Shown here: positions 26,422-36,086 of the stretch, one piece after another
How the letters are laid out: each line of letters begins with the position of its first letter
Position numbering within the stretch: position 1 is the stretch's first letter
Origin: Tubiluchus corallicola
Lineage: Eukaryota > Priapulida > Priapulimorpha > Priapulimorphida > Tubiluchidae
Reading direction: 5' to 3'
Assembly (NCBI GenBank): GCA_030141605.1
Contig: JAQGDQ010002367.1
Location: forward strand, 436,501 to 500,500
DNA: 64,000 bases
The notes under the pieces: generated by a model
Databases searched by the model: none
The model's input: the letters and a program-made list of their open reading frames with translations, nothing else
Told to the model about the DNA's origin: nothing
Translations under genes and position numbers: made by a program

Positions 26422-26480
26422 GATGCAACCCTGGTAGCAAAAGGCAGATTGACGATTTCAAACTAGACAAAAAAAAAGAA
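26422..26480 (-). promoter_or_regulatory. Splice acceptor just upstream of the WDR45 ATG
   Basis: Read on the minus strand, a run of pyrimidines ends in TTTTTGTCTAG, with the exon starting at 26462, 41 bases before the ATG. It is either the end of a 5'-UTR intron or a spliced-leader acceptor. Confidence 0.65.
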
Positions 26481-26942
26481 AACAAAACATCTTTAGGTAA
26501 ATCTAAAACAGATCTTTGCATTAAATTTCAAGCTCAGATTTAATTTTGTAAATTTTGAACAATCCTTTACAATTCCTAACAAGTATTTTTCCAAACAAAT
26601 GCCAGGCTTACAATCTCGTTATTCCTATAATTAAAGCATCAGCTACCAATGTTTACTCCATCACTCCATTTATTAATTAATATAATTTACCAGTACCCCA
26701 GCACTACAGTTTGACTCTAGTTTGTAATATAATACCAGTTAATTTATTGAGTTTGACTAGCATATTTTTCAAGTAATTGGTTTTGACCTATCCACAAAGT
26801 ACAATACTTGTTTTCGATATGGTTTCTCTGTCTTCCCCATTTATGTTGTGTACTAATAATCATCAATCAGTTTAAAACTACACTCACAATGTTTTCTCCT
26901 CTTAATTAAAGATTTCTTCATTTTTTTCGCTTAGTGCGTTAT

Positions 26943-29360
26943 AGTTAGTGTGTGTTTTATATTTGGAAACTTCAATTTTCCAATCTGTGGCACCTGGCAC
27001 CAATTGGAAAATCAGATCATGATGTTGTAAAGATAGGCATTTACGTGCCAGGAGGCATTTTCAGCAACGAATCTACGGAATGCCAACCTAAAAATTTTTT
27101 TAAATTTAACCTCAAAAATGGCAACTATGATGCCCTCAGACAAAACTTGCAGACTGGAACATCCAGCTACATTGCAGCATCAAATAGGTCTGGTTAAAAT
27201 TCAAAAATATACTTCTGGAAGCTATGCAAGAACATATACCAAAAATCAATTATAGGTGCAAAGATGATATACTGCACCCATTGTGGAACAAGAACATTGA
27301 TAAGTTGGTAACTCAGAAAGAAAGAGTGTGGAAGAGGTATCTCTACTGCAAAACTGACCAAAACTGGCTAACTTATACAGAATGCAATGAAGAATTAAAT
27401 AATCTCATAACAGATGCACAATAAAAATACGAAAATAAACTGTCAATGGAGTTTAAGGATAACCCTAAGACATTCTGGATGTATGGTATATTAAGAGAAG
27501 AGCACATGATGACAACATCAGCATCCCAAACTTTAATAGGCAAGCATAATGTGAGTCAAACAGAAGGCACAGTTGCTCAATGCATTTTTCTGTTCAGTAT
27601 ATACTATTGAAGATATGTCAACATTTCTTGTAATAGTGCAAAAACAGTGAATAACTCAGCACTTCAAGACATTTATGTTACAGAATCCGAACTACTGTCA
27701 ATATTAAAGATGAAACCATACGAAGTTGCAGGACCAAACAATATCTTTTCTAGGCCAGTCTTAGAATCTCTACATGAGGTAGTGCATGCCCTTCAGTTAA
27801 TAGTCAGCAATTCTATTAAGACTGGAGAAATTCCACACGACTGGAAGATAGCAACTATAATGCCTCTGCAAAGAAAAGAACCAAGGATGTCCCGGACAAT
27901 TACAGGTCTAAAGCTTAACTTCGGTTATCGGTAAAATATTAGAAACTATAATCAAGAACGTAATACTGGAACAATTTTTTGCTAATAATCGCTTCAACCA
28001 TTGTCAACATGGATTTTTAAAAGGGCGTTCTTGTATAACAAATCTGCTGGAAACAATAACGGAATGGTCAACCTTGCAGCAGCTGTCATATACATAGATT
28101 TCTGCAAACCATTTGATACAGTTTCTCACACAAGATTGATGGTTAAATTGGAAAGTTATGGAGTTAAAGGTAACATACTGAACTGTGTGAAGAAGTTTCC
28201 TAAAAGCACAGAAGTCAGAAAGTGAAAGTCAATAACAAGTATTCAGAATGGTCAGATTTAACAGTGGAGTTGTTGTGGGAGCAGTACTTGGATCATTGCT
28301 GCTTTTAATCTATGTTACTGACATCTTCGAAATTCCCTGCAGTCCAATCCTTCTCTTTGTGGATGGTAAATTTTACAGAATTCAGCAATCAGAGCAATAT
28401 CACAGCATTCTTCAAAAAGACATTTTCCATCTCTACAATTGGTGTGAACAGTTTCAAATGAGATTCAAACCATCAGTGTCATGTACTACACATAAACAGC
28501 AACAAGATGGAAATACCATGTGTGAATTTGGACCTGTACAAGTCGTATATGTGGACCTTTAATTTGCTTTTCCAAACTTTCCTTTGACAAACATATTTTT
28601 GAAAAGGTAAAAACTCCAAAAGGACAATACTCAAAACTTTTAGATTCATGGACAGTAATAGGCTTAGAACTATAAAGGCTAACTAATATTTATATATTTT
28701 AGTCAGACCTCATCTGGAGTATGCAACTGTAGTATCGGTAATTCAAGCGATTCACAGCGGCTATTCTAATATTTCTATCAGGCTCCTGTATATCCACATC
28801 ATAAAGGAGCAAGCCAAAAAGAAAACTGTATCCTGTTACGCTGTTGTTCTTACACCTCTACATTAAGCCCCATAATTTCTCTAAATTTTATCAGTTGATG
28901 CAAGCATTGATTCTTATAGAGTCCCATATATAGAGTCCACATCTTGTATGTCATCGCAAAGCTATTGATGCAATACAGCAAAGGGCCACCAAATCAGTCC
29001 TAGGATTAAAGGATATGAAATATTCAGAAAGACTACGACTACTCAATATCCGATCCTTAGAATTCAGAAGGAAAAGAACTGCTCTACTGCAAACATGTTG
29101 TTCTCTACATAGCATAGACAAATCCAGTAAAGATCTATTAATACCTGATGAGAGGATAGGAATTGCCAGGAATCTATGAGGTCACGATAGGAAACTGTTA
29201 AAACAACGAGCCAATACCACTAGACACTCAAAATTATATAAGCATAGAGTGGTTAATGATTGGAACAATCTCCCAGCGGAGCTAGTAGAGGCCCTATCGA
29301 TAAATAAGTCTGATTTGGCTAAATTTTACAGTGACCGCCAATACCAGTACACTTAAATTG
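26943..29360 (+). mobile_element. Decayed CR1/Jockey-like non-LTR retrotransposon (ORF2 remnants)
   Basis: Pieces of one ORF2 appear in order but in different frames. First comes the endonuclease end with IGKSDHDVV (SDH motif) near 27010. Reverse-transcriptase parts follow: GEIPHDWKIATIMP near 27830, KGRSCITNLLETITEW near 28020, IDFCKPFDTVSHTRL near 28100, and GAVLGSLLLLIYVTDI near 28280. The C-terminal arm with IQQRATKSVLGLKDMKYSERL lies near 28980-29100, then VVNDWNNLPAEL. The catalytic FADD site has become FVDG. Many frameshifts and stops make it non-functional. Confidence 0.85.
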
Positions 29361-29481
29361 GATCTGGATGAGCTTTGTACTGCTCACCACCCAGGTGACA
29401 ATAATTTTATGAAGCTCAGTCTAGTCAACAATAGGTAAACAAGTCAGACACAAAAAGTAAAACTTATAAAACTAGTCTGTT

Positions 29482-30193
29482 GGGCACCGAGTAATCCACT
29501 AGCCGAAGTAGGACAGTTGGCGTACATGGGCTGCCCAAGTAGGACACTAAGACAGGTCACAAATTGAGTCGTTAACCGTACTGGCAGCACCCGTTGTTCT
29601 TGATTATTTAATAATAATAATAATTTAAAATGTCAAAAACATTGAATAATTTATTATACATCTGGTAAAATAAAAGAATCTTATTTTGAGTTAGTAAAAT
29701 GGCCAATATTAAATTTGGCTTCGATATTAATGTTTTTATAGTGAAATAAGCCCACTTCTTAGGCGATTCCAACATTTGCTTAAGGTATATCATTTGTATT
29801 TGTCTCGCTTCACAGACAGGTGATCCGTTTCACTTGCTCTTGGACAAATAATTGTTTTCTACTAAGTAAACGAACTAGCGAGCTATGTGCCATACATAGT
29901 TTCTCTATTTAAAGTATTAGACACTTAGTTTAATGTTATGATGAAGTTATAGGAGCTAATAATGATGATGATATTATTGTAAAAAATACGTTGTAAATTG
30001 TCAAGGAGATCCATCATTATTATGAAGTTAATTTTTCTGAAACAAATTTAGTTTTACGTTTCATTATCTTATAATTCTCGACAGAAATCGCCAGTATCCT
30101 ACTTGGGCTGCCCATGTACGACACTGCTTTTCCACAAATTTAGCACATTTTAACGGAAGTGTCCTACTTCGGTTAGTGACTTACTCGGCGCCC
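29482..30193. mobile_element. TIR element, copy 1 (GTAGGAC-rich ends)
   Basis: The ends GGGCACCGAGTAATCCACTA and, inverted, GGGCGCCGAGTAAGTCACTA form TIRs. A second inverted pair lies inside: CATGGGCTGCCCAAGTAGGA and TCCTACTTGGGCTGCCCATG. The word (CC)GAAGTAGGAC recurs near both ends, like sub-terminal transposase sites. The AT-rich interior has no transposase. No clear target duplication is seen, and superfamily is unassigned. Confidence 0.7.
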
Positions 30194-30223
30194 ACATGGT
30201 GTAACAAAATAGTCTACGTTGTT

Positions 30224-30996
30224 GGGAGCGGAGTAGGACATCAGCCGAAGTAGGACTACTCGCGTACATGGGCTAGCTCAAGTAGGACGCGTAGTACATG
30301 GACTGCCCAAGTAGGGCACTAGAGACAGGTCACGAATTGAGTCGTTAACCGTACTGGCAGCGTCAGTTGTAATTGTTTATTTAATAATAATAATAATAAT
30401 AATAATAATTGAAAACGTCAATACACGTTGAATAATTTATATACATCTGATAAAGAATCTTATTCTGAGTTAGTAGAACAGCCAATATCAAATTTGGCTT
30501 TGCTATTAATCTTTTTAAAATAAAATAAATTCGCTTTTTAGGCAATTGTAACATTTTGCTTAAGGTATTATCATTTTTTATTTTGTCTCGTTTCACAGAT
30601 ATGTGATACTTTTCACTACCTCTTGGACAAATAATTGTTTTCCATTAAGTAAATGGGCTAGCGAGCTATGTGTCCTACATAGTTTCTCTTTTTAAAGTAT
30701 TAGATATTTAGTTTAATATATGATGATATTAATGGAGCTAATAATAATGATGATATTATTGTAAAAAAATACATTTGTAAATTGTCACGGACTATCCGTC
30801 GTTATTATAAAGTTACTTTTTTCTGAAACAAATTTAGTTTTACATTTTATTACGTCATAAATATCGATTCTCGACAGGAATCGCCAATGTCCTACTTGGG
30901 CTGTCCATGTACGACTGTACGACACAGCTTTTTCGCAAATTTAGCACATGGGTTTTAGCGGAAGTGTTCTACTTCAGCTAATGGCGTACTCCGCGC
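30224..30996. mobile_element. TIR element, copy 2, in direct tandem with copy 1
   Basis: This copy aligns with copy 1 along its whole length, including GACAGGTCAC, AATTGAGTCGTTAACCGTA, the (TAA)n tract and the interior CGAGCTATGTG segment. Its ends, GGGAGCGGAGTAGGACATCA and the inverted GCGCGGAGTACGCCATTAGC, are more diverged. Both copies share a TAGTCT-TTGGG flank on the left. They arose by tandem duplication or by two insertions in the same orientation. Confidence 0.7.
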
Positions 30997-31054
30997 TTTG
31001 CATTTGCTTGTCTGTTTGAAGAAACGTTTGCCATATTTTATTTCATTTCAGAGC

Positions 31055-31760
31055 TCTGCAGTTCTGCCTAGATGGCAAAGATGCAAGTATCTCGGTAGTC
31101 TGCTGGCAACAGAAAATGACATATCAAGACGGAAGATAATGGCATTATCAGCTTACTCAAAACTCACAAAAGTTTTTGAGAATAGGAAGATTTCTTTGGA
31201 AACAAAAATTAGCCTTAGTTATTCTCAGTCTTAGTTGAAACTGTATTTCTGTATAACTCTGAGCTCTGGACATTAAAAGCAAATCATACAGCTGAAAGTG
31301 ATGCGTTTCAAAGGGTATTAGATGGCCAAAGAAAATTTCTATATAAGACGCCGTTTAAGATGGATTGGGCATATGCTTAGATTACCTGATAATATTCCAG
31401 TGAAGATAGCTCTTCAACAAGCCATAGAACCAGCTAAAAAACCTGCAGGAGGACAAATGATAACATATTTAGGTTTTGCACAGAAAGATTTAAACACTTC
31501 AGCATTAATCCTTAGAGATAAATCCAGTTAGGGCATTGCGGCGAGCAGGGAGTCCTGGCATAGGGAGGTGAGCAGAATCATGTCCGTGGACGTATGATTC
31601 ATTGGATGATAATGAGTTCTGCCTAATGTCTAAGGGTTTGTTGGGTCTCCCTGTTTTGATGGACTTGATGAACTTAATTTTGGACGCAATGGACGTGAGT
31701 TGAATTACTAAACTGATGGACCTTTCTTCCAAAGTCCAAGAGACCTAACCACAACACGGG
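31055..31760 (+). mobile_element. RTE-like non-LTR retrotransposon, 3' fragment
   Basis: Translated fragments show CKYLGSLLATENDISRRK, then SAYSKLTKVFENRKISLETK, then RRLRWIGHMLRLPDN followed by ALILRDKSS and a trailing ESWHREVSR in another frame. This is the order at the C-terminal end of RTE/BovB-type reverse transcriptases. Frameshifts and stops show decay. It abuts the (-) CR1-like element near 31760. Confidence 0.75.
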
Positions 31761-34394
31761 TTATTGGCGGTCTCTCCTCAACAGTGAATTCCAAGGGCCC
31801 ACAACACGAGAAGACAAAAAATGAGCTCTGATATTAGTGCGAGAGTACTGCACAAATAATTTAAAATTGTGTCCATGTAAATCACGTAGTGGTCTAGAAA
31901 AAATTTATCACTGCGCAAAATCGAATTACCACTGATGACTTTATAACAGTTCACTGATGACTTTATAACAGTTGATAAGATCTATAGTATCACGGCGTTG
32001 TTCAAGAGAAGATACAGAGTCAGGCTGAATATCAGAGGCCAGACTAATGCATTTCCACTGCTGAGTTTTTTTAAGCATTTTTAAGATTAACATACTGTTG
32101 TGACCAAACAACGCACGCATATTCCAGTATTGGCCTAACTACAGCCTTATAAAGAGGAACAATAGCTTTTGCACTACGTGATGAATTGCAGTGTTTTATC
32201 TTTCCAATGCGTCTATTGGCCTGAGAAATAATATGCTCAATATATGAATGCCACTTCAGGTTGTTTGAGATTAATACACCTAAATCATGTATTACTGATT
32301 TTTCTTCAACAGCACCATCTCTCAGATAATAAGATATTGCAAAATTAGAACGAATATGAGGTGCGCTGCATTTACTACGTTTGAGGGACATTAACCAGTT
32401 GTCACACCACCGCTCAATTTCAGACAGGTCAGCTTGTAAGATCTCTTAATCAGAGGAATTTCTAATTGGCCGGTACGGTTTCATATCATCAACAAACAGT
32501 TGTATATGTGTGTCAGGGGATACACAATTAGTAACATCATTGATAAAAGGTCCAGACAAAGTCCCTTGAGGAATGCCACTGGCTACATTTTTCCAGGAAA
32601 TGGTTACACCATTTAAAACTACTCTTTGCTTTCTATGTGTTAGAAAGTAATGAAACCACTGGAGTACTTTCCCTCTTGTACCAGCAAATTCCATTTTCAA
32701 CATAAGACGACAAAGAGGAACGGAATAAAATGCTTTTCTAAAATCAATGATGGGAGAGAAGGGTCATCAAAGAATTGAGACCAGTCATTTAAGCATTCGA
32801 GAAGATTTGTTATTGTGGAGCGTTGTGCTAAAGAACCATGTTGATTATTATTGAATTGGCCAGAAAATAGGAGGAATTTTAGTATGTCATCCCACAAAAG
32901 AGCTTCAAAGCGTTTAGAGATAAAAGAAGGTAGAGAAATAGGGCGTAATTTGTCACATGTCAAGTTGGTGCTAGGTTTTTTGGGGATAGTGCTAACATTA
33001 CAATCTAACCAGTCCTGAGGGACTATAAAACACTCCAAGGATTTGCAAAGAAGAAAGAAGGTAATGAGAGTTGTAAGGCACATGATTTCAATATAAAACC
33101 TTGAACATTATCAGGGCCAACAGCTTTGAAAAGTTCAAGTTTGGAAAGTTTATCATAGACATCATTCACAGTAAATTCAACACAGGAAATACTGTCGTTA
33201 TTCTAAGACAAGAGAGTTGGAAAGGGACCATCATCAGGTTCATTAGTGTAGAAAGAAGCAAAAGAATCATTAATAGTATTAGCAACTGTGATAGGATCAG
33301 AAATAACATGCTGATGATTACTAATAGTAGTAATACGATTAGGAGGTTTAAGGAAATGTTTGCTATAACAGTAAAACTCTTATAATTCTTACTTTGTCGA
33401 TTTGCAAGACGCTCCTCATATCACAAGCGAGCAGAATATAAAGCCGATTTCAATTCCTGAGAGGAGTGAGTATATTCAGCATGAACACTGTTAAGATTAG
33501 AATAGTTCCATTTTGACCATAATTTGCATTTAAGAGCTCTTCAAAAAAAAATTATTAACGAAATTAATTTAGAACGATTAAAGTCACGCTAGGGTCTAGT
33601 TACAAGTTGTTGGTCATTGTACTCAACATCAAAACAAATGCTAGTGTCATGATCGCTAGTTGAAAATCCAAGGAGAGCAATTTACAATGAGTTCAGGACA
33701 ATTAGTTAAGACTAATTCTAGGCAACTGTTTTTGCGAGTAGGAAAATGAACTAACTGAGAATTAATGTAAAGAATTAATAAACATACACTCAACATCATT
33801 ATGAGGAACTGGGTCAGGCCATACTAATTTTGGAAAATTTAAATCACCGCAAATGATAACAGAATTTTGAGAGTAGATAGAAATAGCATGTTTAATTTCT
33901 TCAAATATATATTGATTTCAGAATAACCAAATGTATGAGTATAGTTATTGTTGCAAAATCTATATATGCAAGTAACACTAAGACTGTCTCGTGAAGAAGT
34001 TTTGAGTTCAACAGCAACAGTGACTTACACAGGAATTAGCACTGAAACATGATTTGACAATAATAGCCACACCACTGCAATTGACATAAGGAAAAACAGA
34101 GTGTCTATCACATCTAAAAATTGAGTAATTTTGAGGCCAAATTACACTATCATCTATATCTTCAGAAAACCAGGTTTCAGATAAGCATACAAAATCAGGT
34201 TTATAATTATTAATGAAATTGAACAAATCAGTAAATTTATTAACACAGCCATTGCAATTGAAGACAAAACCTTTGAGAGACGAACAGGAATATTGGTTAA
34301 GTCATTCATTATCAGAGATAGTAGCGTTAGCGTTCCGAAAGCGTTGTTTTCAGAAGTGCTGACATTTACGGGAAAGGTTTGATCATGACTATTA

Positions 34395-34690
34395 ATTGCA
34401 GTAGTTTGGCAGTTCACAGGAGACAGATAACTGAAGGATGGATGAGTATAATGAACAGGAGTACTTGGTGGACAAATAAGTTTAGGGGTGAGTCCAGGAA
34501 TAAGATTTTCACTAGAATGGGCTGAGTGACTACTGACCAAGGTTGTCAGGTGACTATCAGTCAGAGAAGCCAATTTGGCAGTTTATAGAAGTTGAAGGAT
34601 AATTGACAAAGGGATGTATGCAAGTAACTGGAGTGCTAGGAGGACAAAGAGTAGAAGAAGTGAGACCAGGGATGAGGTTTTCATGAGGAG
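34395..34690 (-). repeat. 172-bp direct duplication in the ORF1 linker
   Basis: Two segments 172 bases apart both encode ENLIPGLT then CPPSTPV then a HP(x)nNCQ pattern (around 34663 and 34491 on the plus strand). Since 172 is not a multiple of three, the copies are read in different frames. Confidence 0.65.
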
Positions 34691-35288
34691 GGACCATATG
34701 TCTTTTCACCAAAGTCATCTGATTACAATCAGCCAGAAGACGGCTGCAATCAGGAGTGAAGCCAATGTAACTATCACGAAGAAATGGACTATTAGTAACT
34801 TGTTTAACTACATGGGTCGCGGGTAGAATAGCTTGACTTGTGTCAGGAGACAGGCGATAATAAAAAGAACTCGTCTGTAAACTAGTATCAACAGACGGAT
34901 GAGGTACTACATCATGAGTTTGATCCAGATTAGTGGCAGTACTGGGTAAAGCAAAAGAGCAACACTGTTGGGATGGTATAATAGTAAGATCAGGATTCAG
35001 GAGGGATTTGTTGCCATTCACATGATTGAGAGATAAAGTGCTTTCAGAACGTTGAGCTATTATTTCATGGCATTTACTCAAATGATTACAAACATCATGT
35101 CCACAAGCGTCACATGATTCAGGAGTACCTTTTATTGTGATTTCAATCAGGAAAAATCTATTGGGTAGTTTATTAATGATAATCTCACAAGCGTATTTGG
35201 TGCATAACATAATGATGGTTTTACCTTGTTTACCAATAACTCTGCCAACATCATGAGCATCAATTGTCACAACCTTTGATATTAACAT
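34557..35288 (-). pseudogene. ORF1 segment of the CR1-like element with KH domain
   Basis: This is an open frame of 243 codons. Residues 3-70 read as a type I KH fold: a beta strand (ISKVVTIDAHD), then VGRVIGKQGKTI carrying the GxxG loop as GKQG, then CEIIINKLP and FLIEITIKGTPESCDAC leading into the last helix. The remainder is low-complexity, rich in Ser, Pro and Thr. The true ORF1 began further upstream (35545-35350). KH domains bind single-stranded RNA, which would suit an RNP-forming ORF1 protein. The domain call is by eye. Confidence 0.6.
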
Positions 35289-35349
35289 ATGACTTGAAGT
35301 AGAAAACTCACCATACTTGATAGAAAATGCCTCTAGAAATTGTCTATGA

Positions 35350-35545
35350 CTACGTGTTTCACGCTCAAGGATAGTAAATCAGAAGTTACAAGGATGTTTT
35401 ATGCCAATCATCAAGGGACTTCAGCAAATGTTTATTTTGTAAAATGAAGTCAACTTTGGCTTTATCATCAAAACGAAGTAGGATAGGGCGAGTAACATTA
35501 TATTTGCATTAGCCTAATCGTCTCACAAGAACTGGGTCAGTCCAA
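35350..35545 (-). pseudogene. RRM/Transposase_22-like upstream part of ORF1
   Basis: In one frame, interrupted by two stops, the minus strand reads DPVLVRRLG, then NVTRPILLRFDDKAKVDFI, then LLKSLDDWHK. This is the pattern of the RNA-binding domain in L1/CR1 ORF1 proteins. LERETRSHRQFLEAFSIKYG follows and links to the KH-containing frame. Confidence 0.6.
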
Positions 35546-35574
35546 TGGCAGAAAGAATCAGTTGGCATTTATAG

Positions 35575-35835
35575 TTATCATCTTTTATTATCTTCCAGAT
35601 TTACCTTCCTTTTAACTTGCACCTTCTGCACTCCCGTTTTTCCGTATTGCCTGTTTGGCTCAGATTTTACAAGTTCAGCTTCCGATCTGACCTGATAATT
35701 GTCTGTGCTGCATTAATTGTTTGGCTGTATCTTATGTATTATTCTCTTATTATTTCTATAATTTCATTGTGCATTTTGTGTAAGATATTGTTAAATTGTA
35801 CTGTGCTCTTGGAATAAATAAACAATAAACAATAT
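35575..35835 (+). mobile_element. 3' end of another non-LTR retroelement
   Basis: About 260 bases of T-rich sequence end in GCTCTTGGAATAAATAAAC followed by AATAAAC repeats at 35811-35835. A short A/T simple-repeat tail like this is typical of CR1/Jockey 3' ends. No protein can be read. Confidence 0.45.
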
Positions 35836-36054
35836 AATGTTTAAATTGTCCCCAAAAAATGATAGGAAAACAATAGCAGTAAAGTTATACTTAGTCCAGT
35901 GATACTGATACTAATATTGATACATTGTCAAAAGCTGTAGCATAATAATAATGATGAATCGGATAAAACCAATGACCGCACATGTAGTTTTTACGTGCAT
36001 GTCATATAAAATTTATATAAAGACCTGATATTAAATTTATTTTTGATAGTTGCT

Positions 36055-36086
36055 TGTTTATTTTCATTTTAGATTATAAATGCAAA
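36055..36086 (+). promoter_or_regulatory. Splice acceptor just upstream of the VPS41 ATG
   Basis: GTTTATTTTCATTTTAG ends at 36072, followed by 14 bases of leader and the ATG at 36087. It is a good 3' splice site, so the leader is joined to an upstream 5'-UTR exon or to a spliced leader. Confidence 0.7.

Larger units (their letters stand above)
31765..35570 (-). mobile_element. CR1/Jockey-like non-LTR retrotransposon with RRM- and KH-like ORF1
   Basis: This is a nearly full-length element read right to left. ORF1 parts at 35545-34560 are described separately. The endonuclease starts near 34230 with YKPDFVCLSETWFSED. The reverse transcriptase has STIPKKPSTNL...LRPISLPS (near 33000), ASGIPQGT (near 32590) and FVDDMKPYR (near 32480), so the two catalytic aspartates remain. 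The C-terminal arm includes LGVLISNNLKWHSYIEHI and ends with LSSRVVGPWNSL near 31790. A short deletion after the PQGT block, several frameshifts and a 22-bp tandem duplication at 31929-31972 show that it is inactive. Confidence 0.85.

Noticed and set aside
33101-33385. 94-codon plus-strand ORF
   Set aside because: Antisense shadow of the minus-strand CR1-like ORF2.
36054-36086. Earlier in-frame ATG for VPS41 at 36054
   Set aside because: It lies upstream of a good splice acceptor (AG at 36071-36072) and would add 11 residues with no homology.
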